A stretch of DNA of 16,185 nt from positions 1 to 16,185 of the forward strand of contig CAAGGY010000088.1 of assembly GCA_900769525.1 (NCBI GenBank), given 5' to 3'. The stretch comes from an uncultured Alistipes sp. (GTDB lineage: Bacteria; Bacteroidota; Bacteroidia; Bacteroidales; Rikenellaceae). Shown here in pieces: positions 7,635 to 14,699 of this stretch. A program made the position numbers and the translations under genes. The notes beneath the pieces were generated by a model, which made no database searches, was not told the origin of the DNA, and saw only the letters and a list, made by a program, of their open reading frames with translations. Position 1 is the stretch's first letter. Each line of letters starts with the position of its first letter.

Positions 7635-8108
7635 CTACTTTTGTTCCATTTCACTAAGTAAGGTTGCGCAGCCATCTTCCAACAAATCAAGCACTAATTC
7701 AAAGCCTTCATGCCCCTCATAGTAGGGGTCAGGAATATAAGACCAATCAGTGTGACGGCGCAAAAACTCCCTAAAACGAAATATCTTAAACTGCGCCTCA
7801 CGATTAGGCGCAAGGCGAAACAGAGCCTCGTAGTTGTTATCATCCATTGCGATAATCATATCAAAATTATCGAAATCGCTTTCACGCACCTGTCGTGAAC
7901 GGTGAGTAATGTCGATACCGCGCGCTGCTGCCGCACGACGCATACGGGCATCGGCACGCTCACCAGCATGACCGCCATACGTTCCTGCCGAGTCGAGACA
8001 TATCTGATTTTGAAGCCCCGCGCGCTCTACAAGCGACTGCATCATAGCCTCTGCCGCCGGCGAACGACATATATTGCCCAAACACACAAAGAGTATTCGC
8101 TGTTTCAT
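7635..8108 (-). CDS. Low-molecular-weight protein-tyrosine phosphatase
   Basis: A 157-residue cytoplasmic enzyme that hydrolyses phosphotyrosine. The P-loop C-L-G-N-I-C-R-S is at residues 9-16 (nucleophile Cys9, Arg15, the CX5R motif of class II PTPs) and the general-acid loop D-P-Y-Y is at 127-130 (Asp127). The Ser-Ala-Gly-T motif near 40-43 and overall length are normal for the family. Bacterial members such as Wzb and Etp usually oppose tyrosine autokinases in capsule or exopolysaccharide control, or act on low-molecular phosphoesters. No kinase or polysaccharide gene is nearby, so the substrate cannot be told from context. It is monocistronic, with its own promoter and terminator, divergent from the YtfJ-like gene. 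Confidence 0.93.
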   Translation of the reverse strand: MKQRILFVCLGNICRSPAAEAMMQSLVERAGLQNQICLDSAGTYGGHAGERADARMRRAAAARGIDITHRSRQVRESDFDNFDMIIAMDDNNYEALFRLAPNREAQFKIFRFREFLRRHTDWSYIPDPYYEGHEGFELVLDLLEDGCATLLSEMEQK

Positions 8109-8124
8109 AACATACTATTTTTCG

Positions 8125-8155
8125 CAAAGGTAGCCAATTTTTAGGATTTGAGCAA
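8125..8155 (-). promoter_or_regulatory. Promoter of the tyrosine phosphatase gene
   Basis: On the minus strand TTG (8155-8153) is followed after 20 nt by TACCTTTG (8132-8125), matching the Bacteroidetes -33/-7 pattern. The leader would be only about 10 nt before the ATG at 8108. Confidence 0.65.
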
Positions 8156-8271
8156 CACGGTTTTGTTGAACAAATTTTGGGTTTCGTTTATCTTGTTGAG
8201 AATTAGTTGATTTTTGGAACAATAGTAACAATGATTTTTTGTTTTATTTCAGATTCAGAAGATATTTTTTA

Positions 8272-8279
8272 TATCTTTG
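8272..8279 (+). promoter_or_regulatory. -7 promoter box of the YtfJ-like / barrel operon
   Basis: TATCTTTG is a match to the Bacteroidetes -7 consensus. A partial -33 (TTTC at 8247-8250, 21-nt spacer) is possible. The rest of the divergent gap 8133-8271 is AT-rich. It holds a short palindrome TTTGTT-G-AACAAA (8162-8174) that could be an operator but may be chance. Confidence 0.65.
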
Positions 8280-8325
8280 CCACGTCAAAAACGAATATTA
8301 ACAAAACACAACCAATAGTTTAAGT

Positions 8326-8844
8326 ATGAAAATTAAAGCACTTTTGCTCGTAATTGCTGCCGCTTTTATGTGCAACATCGCAGCTGATGCACAGAGCCTT
8401 CCACGCCCAGTTCGTAATGTGGAGCTCCAGGATCTCAACGCTAAGAAGGCTCGTTTGCCATGGTGGGGCGAGAAGAACCTCTTGATATTCTACGTTGACC
8501 CTGAGGTGCCTTTGCAGAACCACGAGTTTATATCTTACCTCGAGGAGACTGGCCGTGTTCAGGGCCCAAACATCGAGGGCTTCGGTATTGTAAACCTTAA
8601 GGACGCTGTCTACCCTAACGAGCTTGTACGTAAGATTGCTAATGCACGTACAGCAAAGAATGGTGCTACTATCCTCTGCGACCCAGACCACTGGATCTCA
8701 AGCGCTTGGCGTTTGGGCGACTGCAACAACTGCTTCGTGATGATGCTTGTCACCAAGAAGGGTGAGCTTGTCTACGTTCACAAGGGCGAGATGGATAAGG
8801 CTGAGCAGGAGCGCTTTATCGCTGCAGCCGACAAACTTCGATAA
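8326..8844 (+). CDS. Exported YtfJ-like thioredoxin-fold protein
   Basis: A 172-residue protein with a signal peptide (residues 1-22, cleavage after A-D-A). The mature part resembles the YtfJ family of thioredoxin-like periplasmic proteins. It has a 'N-L-L-I-F-Y-V-D' strand near 51-58, an 'N-L-K-D-A-V-Y-P' segment near 90-97, and a 'C-D-P-D ... S-A-W-R-L' segment (118-130). A final beta hairpin 'L-V-T-K-K-G-E-L-V-Y-V-H-K-G' (141-154) is followed by a C-terminal helix. The usual redox CXXC after the first strand is absent. Instead a C-N-N-C motif (Cys133, Cys136) sits where thioredoxins have the cis-Pro loop. It is probably co-transcribed with the outer-membrane barrel gene 12 nt downstream. 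A redox or envelope-maintenance role is inferred, not shown. Confidence 0.7.
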   Translation: MKIKALLLVIAAAFMCNIAADAQSLPRPVRNVELQDLNAKKARLPWWGEKNLLIFYVDPEVPLQNHEFISYLEETGRVQGPNIEGFGIVNLKDAVYPNELVRKIANARTAKNGATILCDPDHWISSAWRLGDCNNCFVMMLVTKKGELVYVHKGEMDKAEQERFIAAADKLR

Positions 8845-8856
8845 CCACAACAGAGG

Positions 8857-10041
8857 ATGTTGCGTAGTGTCGTTCTCGCCACTGCCCTACTACTCTGCAC
8901 CTTTAGTCTTAAGGCTCAGAGTATTAGCAGCACAATTGTAGATAAAGACACTATAAGCTACAGATATACACCGATAGACCAAACTCCCAAATTTGAAGGG
9001 TTTGGTCTTCGTGTTTTAGACTACCTGCATCTACTCCCCGACGAGCAGAAGAGGGCCAACTTTGCCGCCTTCGGACTACCTGCCTACTCCGCAAACACGG
9101 GGCTAAGGTTTGTTGCAATTGGAAACCTTGAGTACCGCAACATCACAAATTCAAGCCAGATAGACAACCTCCGCATCGAACTATCAGCCTCTCTAACGGG
9201 CTACTACAGTCTCCTCGTCAGAGGCAACAACCACTTTAACAATCGCAAACATAGCCTCATCTATGAAGTTGAGGCTCAGTCGCTTCCAACATATCTCTAT
9301 GGCCTCGATTTTTGCGCATCATCAGACAACAAGCCTGGCAGATATACAGCGAATAGCTACCGCATAAACCTTGCATACCGTTGGCGTGCGACCAACTTCC
9401 TCAACATCAATACAAGCCTCGAATACCTCCACAAACGGGCCACAAATCTAAGCTTGCGAGCAGCAGAAATTGTCGCAGGCAGAGCCTCAACCTACTCTGG
9501 CTTAAGAGCAAAATTAGGGGTAGAAATATCAACAATTAAGACTCTTGAGATAAACAATAAACGGGGTATTTATTTCAATATTGAAGCCTCGATTAACCCC
9601 TCATTGCTAAGCAGTTACACACATGCACTATGGCAAGTTGGAGCACAATTTAACTACTACCAACCACTATGGCACGGAGCACTTCTCGCCCTTGACATCT
9701 ATGGCCAGATGCAATCACCACACACGCCCTGGATTCTACGCCTTGGACTTGGCTCAGAGCAGCGTATGCGCAGCTACTACCACTCTCGCTATAATGGCAA
9801 CACACTTCTTGGTGGCCAGCTCGAACTACGACAAAGAGTCTGGGAGGGGCTCGTCGTAGCCATCTGGGGCGGAGCGGCAACAACAGCATCTAAGAATGAT
9901 GCTCTGGCCTGGCAAAAGATTCTACCCGACTGCGGAGCGGGTATTCGCTACTACACCTCACCCCACTCTGCTCTCCGTCTCGACCTCGGCTTTGGACGCC
10001 ACGGCCTTAACTTTGTCGTGGGGTTAAACGAGAGTTTCTAA
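8857..10041 (+). CDS. Omp85/BamA-type outer-membrane beta-barrel protein without POTRA domains
   Basis: A 394-residue outer-membrane protein with a signal peptide (cleavage near residue 20, L-K-A-Q). There is little N-terminal periplasmic region, so no POTRA repeats. From about residue 80 the sequence alternates hydrophobic and polar residues as membrane beta strands do. Near 303-325, 'M-R-S-Y-Y-H-S-R-Y-N-G-N ... Q-L-E-L-R' matches the 'RGY...Y-G-N ... ELR' signature of the bacterial surface antigen family (PF01103). The end ('R-L-D-L-G-F-G ... N-F-V-V-G-L-N-E-S-F') resembles a BAM-recognised C-terminal strand with final Phe. GAGG just before the ATG fits a ribosome site, though it lies very close. 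The gene before it is only 12 nt away, so an operon is likely. What it transports or anchors is unknown. Confidence 0.72.
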   Translation: MLRSVVLATALLLCTFSLKAQSISSTIVDKDTISYRYTPIDQTPKFEGFGLRVLDYLHLLPDEQKRANFAAFGLPAYSANTGLRFVAIGNLEYRNITNSSQIDNLRIELSASLTGYYSLLVRGNNHFNNRKHSLIYEVEAQSLPTYLYGLDFCASSDNKPGRYTANSYRINLAYRWRATNFLNINTSLEYLHKRATNLSLRAAEIVAGRASTYSGLRAKLGVEISTIKTLEINNKRGIYFNIEASINPSLLSSYTHALWQVGAQFNYYQPLWHGALLALDIYGQMQSPHTPWILRLGLGSEQRMRSYYHSRYNGNTLLGGQLELRQRVWEGLVVAIWGGAATTASKNDALAWQKILPDCGAGIRYYTSPHSALRLDLGFGRHGLNFVVGLNESF

Positions 10042-10070
10042 GCTGAAACTGCAAAATTTCGCAATTTTGC
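10033..10070 (+). terminator. Two adjacent hairpins at the end of the barrel gene (possible terminator)
   Basis: AGTTTC (10033-10038) pairs with GAAACT (10045-10050) across the stop codon. Directly after, GCAAAATT (10051-10058) pairs perfectly with AATTTTGC (10063-10070) around TCGC. There is no immediate T-run, so termination is uncertain. Confidence 0.4.
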
Positions 10071-10103
10071 TTACAACCATTTCAAAATTAAGTTTTTTTA
10101 TCT

Positions 10104-10111
10104 TATCTTTG
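10104..10111 (+). promoter_or_regulatory. nadE: -7 promoter box of nadE
   Basis: TATCTTTG matches the Bacteroidetes -7 consensus. TTTC at 10080-10083, 20 nt upstream, is a partial -33. Transcription would begin near 10118, giving a leader of about 60 nt. Confidence 0.68.
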
Positions 10112-10122
10112 CGGCCGTATTA

Positions 10123-10152
10123 CTATACCTTTGGTATAGCAATTATTTTTTT
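10123..10152 (+). promoter_or_regulatory. Terminator-like hairpin in the nadE leader (possible attenuator)
   Basis: CTATACC (10123-10129) pairs perfectly with GGTATAG (10133-10139) around a TTT loop. After an A-C mismatch, three more pairs can form. Six bases later comes a run of seven T (10146-10152). The structure lies between the promoter and the start codon, at the very 5' end of the predicted mRNA. It could attenuate transcription or protect the 5' end. Confidence 0.45.
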
Positions 10153-10178
10153 AATCTCGTTAGAGGATAATTTGATTT

Positions 10179-11765
10179 ATGAAGATTGCATTAGCCCAGC
10201 TAAACTTTACAGTAGGCGACATTAAGGCCAACGCCGCAAAGATTACTGACGCCATCGCCCGTGCTAAGAACGAGGGTGCGGACCTTGTTGTATTCTCGGA
10301 GTTTGCCATGAGTGGCACACCTGCTTATGGACTCCTTACCAAGACCACCTTCCTTACACTCTGTGAGGAGGCTGTTGAGAGCATCGCTTCGAAGTGTCGA
10401 GGTATCGCTGCAATTATTGGAACACCATACCTCACCGATGAGGGTCCTATCAGCGCAGCTGCCTACATCGACGGTCGTGGAGGTATAGAGTATATTGGCA
10501 AGCGCTATGTCTCTGCACGCCGTGAGATGGGCTATATCATTGGCTCGTCAATCGGTTGCCAGACAATACATATCAAGGGTAAGAACTTGCGAGTTGTCGT
10601 GGGCGATGACCTTAGCCACATGGACGAGGTAGACGAGGATATCTACGCAGTTATCTCAATCAATGCTCGTCGCTACGGTAAGGGTATCATGACTCGCCGC
10701 TTCGATAAGATGAGCCGCCTTGCCTTCAGCGAGGGCACAAACCTCATCTTGATGAACCAGGTGGGTGGTTCGGGCGACATTGTCTACGATGGAACATCGG
10801 GAATTCTTAATAGTGAGGGCCACCTCGTAATGCTCCTAAATAGCTTTGAGGAGGATTTCCGCATATTCGACACCGAGGCTGAGAACAAGCCTTTCGAGGT
10901 GCCATTCACAACATACCGTGACCGCAACGCACTGCTCTACAAGGCGGCCTGTCTCGGTCTTCGTGACTACTTCCACAAGAATGGCTACGAGAAGGCCTGC
11001 GTGGGACTTTCGGGCGGTATCGACTCGGCAGTTGTAGCCTGCATCGCCGTTGGCGCACTGGGTAAGGAGAATGTTCGTGTACTCCTTATGCCATCGCCAT
11101 ACACCCCTAACGAGAGCGTTGAGGATGCTAAGCGTCTTGCCGAAAATCTCGGTGTGGAGTATAGCGTGCTCCCAATCATCCAAGCATACAACGCCATCGT
11201 CGGCACTCTTCAGCCAGTAATCGGTGGTACAGAGTTTGATGCTACCGAGGAGAATATCCAGACACGTATCCGCACAACAATGCTTATGGCCCTGCAAAAT
11301 AAGACTGGCTATATGCTTCTCAACTCGTCAAACAAGAGCGAGAACGCACTCGGCTGGTGTACGCTCTACGGCGATACTGCGGGTACGTTCAGCCCTACGG
11401 GTGACCTGTACAAGGGCGAAATCTACGACCTTGCACGCTATATCAACGACCACCTCGGCGAGGTAATTCCTAACGAGATTCTCGACAAGGAGCCATCATC
11501 AGAGCTCCGTCCAAACCAGAAGGATAGCGACTTCTTGCCTCACTACGAGGTTATCGACGCAATATTGTTCCGCATGATTGAGAAGAAGCAGCACCGTGAG
11601 GAGATTATCAACGCTGGCTTCGACGCTAACGTCGTAGAGAAGATTCACAAGATGGTCATGGAGAACGAGAAGAAGCGTTACCAGTTCCCTCCAGTGTTGC
11701 GCCTATCACCTTGTGCCTTTGGCCACGAGTGGCTTATGCCTTTGGTTAACCACTACTGCGACTAA
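10179..11765 (+). CDS. nadE: NAD+ synthase with a degenerate glutaminase domain
   Basis: A 528-residue, two-domain enzyme that makes NAD+ from deamido-NAD+ and ATP. The C-terminal synthetase (about 255-528) is intact: PP-loop S-G-G-I-D-S-A (278-284), 'N-S-S-N-K-S-E' (382-388), 'T-L-Y-G-D' (395-399) and 'E-P-S-S-E-L-R-P-N-Q' (438-447). The N-terminal part (1-250) is a nitrilase-type glutaminase fold. It keeps the Glu (Glu41 in 'V-V-F-S-E-F') and a Lys (Lys108, 'I-G-K-R-Y'), and 'M-N-Q-V-G-G' at 192-197. Where the catalytic Cys is expected (I-C-E-D-I/L-W in active members) it reads V-G-D-D-L-S, with Gly142. It therefore probably uses free ammonia or another ammonia source. GAGG (10163-10166) lies 12 nt before the ATG. 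It has its own promoter. Confidence 0.9.
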   Translation: MKIALAQLNFTVGDIKANAAKITDAIARAKNEGADLVVFSEFAMSGTPAYGLLTKTTFLTLCEEAVESIASKCRGIAAIIGTPYLTDEGPISAAAYIDGRGGIEYIGKRYVSARREMGYIIGSSIGCQTIHIKGKNLRVVVGDDLSHMDEVDEDIYAVISINARRYGKGIMTRRFDKMSRLAFSEGTNLILMNQVGGSGDIVYDGTSGILNSEGHLVMLLNSFEEDFRIFDTEAENKPFEVPFTTYRDRNALLYKAACLGLRDYFHKNGYEKACVGLSGGIDSAVVACIAVGALGKENVRVLLMPSPYTPNESVEDAKRLAENLGVEYSVLPIIQAYNAIVGTLQPVIGGTEFDATEENIQTRIRTTMLMALQNKTGYMLLNSSNKSENALGWCTLYGDTAGTFSPTGDLYKGEIYDLARYINDHLGEVIPNEILDKEPSSELRPNQKDSDFLPHYEVIDAILFRMIEKKQHREEIINAGFDANVVEKIHKMVMENEKKRYQFPPVLRLSPCAFGHEWLMPLVNHYCD

Positions 11766-12011
11766 CATTCGACGTTAGCACTTAGCGCAGCACAACAACA
11801 GTTTGAAGCAAAAGTATAGCATAAGATATTGACTTAAAATGTCACTACCTGGAGCAATTATGGCAATTATCCTTCCACCTCTGGCAGTCACTGACCAGGG
11901 GTGTGGCTCTTTTCTAAGAGTTTTGCTTTCAAACACATGCGGCTGGATATCCAGCATGACTACATCACCACAAATCCTTAACTAAGACCCAATCTTGCAC
12001 CGAGTTAAGCT
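11766..12011. other. Unexplained hairpin-rich intergenic region before the rnf operon
   Basis: No recognised gene. A 9-bp stem (CACCTCTGG 11876-11884 with CCAGGGGTG 11895-11903, one T-G pair) encloses a further CAG/CTG pairing. A small stem CTCTT (11907-11911) / AAGAG (11916-11920) follows, then a perfect 14-nt palindrome GCTGGATATCCAGC (11942-11955). A 48-codon plus-strand frame (ATG 11839 to TAA 11985) and a 60-codon minus-strand frame (11957-11775) both cross it, and neither looks like a known protein. Codons in both differ from the neighbouring genes (AGA, AGG, CTA common). No clear TAnnTTTG promoter is visible; CAATCTTG at 11990-11997 is a poor match. The first stem followed by CTCTTTTCT might end nadE transcripts. 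A structured RNA leader for the rnf operon or a decayed gene remnant are alternatives. Confidence 0.4.
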
Positions 12012-12428
12012 ATGAAACGCTGTGTAGAACATCGAGGCATTGTCGAGCGTATCGACGGCAATGTTGTTATGGTCAAGGTCGAGAGGCAGTCGGCGTGTGC
12101 TGGTTGCCATGCAAAGGGGTTGTGCGGAGAGAGTGGCCAGGAGCGAATCATCGAGGTTCGCACGCCCTTTGCCAATGAGTTTCAACCAACAGAGAGGGTT
12201 ATCGTAGCTCTCGAGAGAGAGTCTATGGGTTTTATGTCGGTTGTTTGGGCCTACATCTTCCCTCTTATTCTACTTCTTGCAGTGCTGTTTTCGGCCCACG
12301 CCCTGGGCCTCGGCGATGGAGCTGCAGCCATGGCGTCGCTTATTGCCACTGCGGCATACTACGTTGTGCTCTACGTGTTGCGACGCTACATAGATAGAAA
12401 GATTAAATTTACAATTATAAAAGAGTAA
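12012..12428 (+). CDS. rseC: RseC/MucC-family membrane protein, first gene of the rnf operon
   Basis: A 138-residue inner-membrane protein. The N-terminal soluble part carries 'R-Q-S-A-C-A-G-C-x-x-x-G-L-C-G' (Cys29, Cys32, Cys38), the signature of the SoxR-reducing system protein RseC family (PF04246). Two membrane helices follow at about 76-97 and 104-124, with a basic C-terminal tail. In gamma-proteobacteria RseC works with the Rsx/Rnf complex in reducing SoxR and also modulates sigma-E. In Bacteroidales it is commonly the first gene of the rnf cluster and may help assemble or tune the complex. Its stop overlaps the rnfB start by one base (TAATG), which implies translational coupling. Confidence 0.88.
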   Translation: MKRCVEHRGIVERIDGNVVMVKVERQSACAGCHAKGLCGESGQERIIEVRTPFANEFQPTERVIVALERESMGFMSVVWAYIFPLILLLAVLFSAHALGLGDGAAAMASLIATAAYYVVLYVLRRYIDRKIKFTIIKE

Positions 12429-13324
12429 TGAACGAACTACTATTAACAGTCCTGACTCTTAGCGGTTTAGGAGCAGCGCTTGCCGTTATTCTCTACTTCG
12501 TAGCTCAGAAATTTAAGGTCTACGAGGATCCACGCATCGACGAGGTTGAGAAGATGTTGCCAGGTGCCAACTGTGGCGGTTGCGGCTTTGCTGGCTGTAG
12601 AGCTATGTCAGAGGCTTTGGTCAATCGCGATAACATTTCGTCGCTCAACTGTCCTGTTGCAGGTGGCGATGCGATGAAGGCTATCGCTGAATTCTTGGGT
12701 AAGTCTGCTGGTGCGCAGAGCCCTAAGGTGGCTACTATGCGTTGTGGTGGCACATGTGCTAAGCGTCCTAAGGTGAACACCTACGACGGTCCTAAGAGCT
12801 GTGCCGTTGTTAACTCATTCTACATTGGTGATACAGGCTGCGCATATGGCTGTATCGGCTATGGCGACTGCGTTGCAGCGTGTAAGTTTGACGCCCTGAA
12901 GCTCAACCCCGAGACCGGCCTTGTGGAGGTCGATGCCGATAAGTGTACTGCCTGTGGCGCTTGCGTTAAGGCCTGCCCTAAGGCTCTTATCGAGCTTCGC
13001 AAGAAGTGGCCTAAGAATCGTGCTATCTATGTCGCTTGCCGCTCTAAGAACCGTGGTGCTGTCGTAGCTAAGGTTTGCAAAGCGGGCTGCATTGGCTGTG
13101 GCAAGTGCGCTAAGGCGTGCCCTTTTGAGGCAATTAGCATCGACTCCTACCTGGCATATATCGACCCAGAGAAGTGTAAGTTGTGCCGCAAGTGCGTTAA
13201 CGAGTGCCCAACAGGTGCTATTCACATCGAGAATATGGAGCGCCTTCCAAAGGAGCCTAAGGTTGTAGCACCTAAGGCAGAGGCAAAAGCAGAGGTTAAG
13301 GTTGAAACCGCTAAAAACGAATAA
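12428..13324 (+). CDS. rnfB: Rnf complex iron-sulfur subunit RnfB
   Basis: A 298-residue electron-carrying subunit of the ion-translocating ferredoxin:NAD+ oxidoreductase. One N-terminal membrane anchor (about 3-26) is followed by the RnfB 4Fe-4S motif C-G-G-C-G-F-A-G-C (Cys49, 52, 57) with Cys75. The family-specific C-A-Y-G-C-I-G-Y-G-D-C motif (138-148) follows, then ferredoxin-type sets at 173/176/179/183, 221/224/227/231 and 250/253/256/260. Together these could bind about five 4Fe-4S clusters, more than the short proteobacterial RnfB/RsxB. The last 25 residues form a Lys/Glu/Ala/Val-rich tail. It starts within the rseC stop codon and is followed after 3 nt by rnfC. Confidence 0.95.
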   Translation: MNELLLTVLTLSGLGAALAVILYFVAQKFKVYEDPRIDEVEKMLPGANCGGCGFAGCRAMSEALVNRDNISSLNCPVAGGDAMKAIAEFLGKSAGAQSPKVATMRCGGTCAKRPKVNTYDGPKSCAVVNSFYIGDTGCAYGCIGYGDCVAACKFDALKLNPETGLVEVDADKCTACGACVKACPKALIELRKKWPKNRAIYVACRSKNRGAVVAKVCKAGCIGCGKCAKACPFEAISIDSYLAYIDPEKCKLCRKCVNECPTGAIHIENMERLPKEPKVVAPKAEAKAEVKVETAKNE

Positions 13325-13327
13325 ACG

Positions 13328-14677
13328 ATGAGAACATTTCCCATAGGCGGTATTCACCCGCACGACAACAAGGAGTGGAGCAAGGATCGAGCTATTGAGC
13401 GCCTTGAGCTCCCTGACCAGGTATACATTCCTATGATTCAACATATCGGAGCACCCTCTACCCCACTTGTACAGAAGGGCGACAAGGTGCTCACAGGCCA
13501 GCTTATTGGCCAGTCAGCAGGCTTTGTATCGGCAAACATCCACGCCACAATCTCTGGTACTGTGACTTCGGTCGATGGCTATGCCAATGGCCAGGGCCAG
13601 CGTCGCTTGATGGTGGTTATCAAGCGTGAGGGCGACGAGTGGGTTGAGAGTATCGACCGTAGCCCAGAGCTCAAGCGTGAGTGTAACCTCACATCGCAGG
13701 AGATTATCGCTAAGGTCAAGGAGGCAGGTATTGTAGGTCTTGGTGGTGCTCAGTTCCCAACACACGTAAAACTATCAGTGCCTGATGGTCAGAAGGCCGA
13801 GGTACTCATTATCAATGGCGTTGAGTGTGAGCCATACCTTACATCAGACTACCGCAACATGTTGGAGCGTGCCGAGGAGCTGCTCACAGGTGTTGAGATA
13901 TTGATGCGTGCTATAAATGTTGAGCGTGCAGTCATCGGCGTTGAGAACAACAAGCCTGATGCTATCGCACATCTTCGTGAGGTAATCGAGAAGGATAGCT
14001 ACAAAGGCATCGAGGTTATGCCTCTGAAGATGCGCTATCCACAGGGTGGTGAGAAGCAGCTTATCGCAGCAGTTACAGGTCGCCAGGTGCCACCTCCACC
14101 AGCACTTCCAATCTCGGTAGGTGCCGTGGTGTGCAACGTCTCAACAGCTATCGCTGTCTACGAGGCGGTGCAGAAGAACAAGCCTCTTATTGAGCGTGTT
14201 GTTACGGTTACGGGCAAGGAGCTTAAGAGCACACACAACTACCTCGCACGTTTTGGCACCCCTGTAAGCCGTCTGTTTGACCTCGCAGGACTCCCTGAGG
14301 GCGATGTTAAGTTGCTCAATGGTGGCCCTATGATGGGTCGCTGTATTGTCGACATCACAGCCCCACTCATCAAGGGATGCTCAGGTATCACGGTGCTATC
14401 TGGCAAGGAGGCAACACGTGGCCAGGAGCTATCGTGCATCAAGTGTGGCAAGTGTGTTGAGGCCTGCCCTATGGGCCTTGAGCCATATCTACTTGCAAAG
14501 CTTGGAAGGATGCAGAAGTGGGATATTGCCGAGGAGCACAATGGCGCAGACTGCATCGAGTGCGGTTGCTGCACATACACCTGCCCTTCGTACCTTCCAC
14601 TCTTGGACTACATCCGCCTTGCTAAGCAGGCCGTAGCAGCTAATATGCGTGCTCGTGCCGCAGCAAACAAGAAGTAA
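13328..14677 (+). CDS. rnfC: Rnf complex NADH/FMN-binding subunit RnfC
   Basis: A 449-residue peripheral subunit that exchanges electrons with NAD(H). An N-terminal barrel-sandwich-like region (about 35-100) precedes a Rossmann-like NADH/FMN domain with G-L-G-G-A-Q-F-P-T-H-V-K-L (137-149) and 'N-G-V-E-C-E-P-Y' (163-170). A SLBB-like segment follows, then two 4Fe-4S motifs: Cys370/373/376/380 and Cys409/412/415/419. The length is in the usual range for the short RnfC form without the long C-terminal repeats seen in gamma-proteobacteria. It lies 3 nt after rnfB and 22 nt before rnfD. Confidence 0.95.
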   Translation: MRTFPIGGIHPHDNKEWSKDRAIERLELPDQVYIPMIQHIGAPSTPLVQKGDKVLTGQLIGQSAGFVSANIHATISGTVTSVDGYANGQGQRRLMVVIKREGDEWVESIDRSPELKRECNLTSQEIIAKVKEAGIVGLGGAQFPTHVKLSVPDGQKAEVLIINGVECEPYLTSDYRNMLERAEELLTGVEILMRAINVERAVIGVENNKPDAIAHLREVIEKDSYKGIEVMPLKMRYPQGGEKQLIAAVTGRQVPPPPALPISVGAVVCNVSTAIAVYEAVQKNKPLIERVVTVTGKELKSTHNYLARFGTPVSRLFDLAGLPEGDVKLLNGGPMMGRCIVDITAPLIKGCSGITVLSGKEATRGQELSCIKCGKCVEACPMGLEPYLLAKLGRMQKWDIAEEHNGADCIECGCCTYTCPSYLPLLDYIRLAKQAVAANMRARAAANKK

Positions 14678-14699
14678 AAACGTATTACTATTATAGACT

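Noticed and set aside
8162..8174. Palindrome TTTGTT-G-AACAAA as an operator between divergent genes
   Set aside because: Short, AT-rich and single-copy; easily explained by chance in this AT-rich gap.
11775..11957. 60-codon minus-strand frame in the gap before rseC
   Set aside because: No recognisable domain, no ribosome site and codons unlike the genome; kept only as part of the unexplained region.
11990..11997. CAATCTTG as a -7 box for the rnf operon
   Set aside because: Mismatched to TAnnTTTG, including the first T, and would leave a leader of under 10 nt; the true promoter cannot be placed from sequence.
12815..13444. 209-codon open frame antisense to rnfB/rnfC
   Set aside because: It lies opposite strongly conserved genes and is rich in Leu/Ala/Arg as expected of a shadow frame; no start context or domain is seen.
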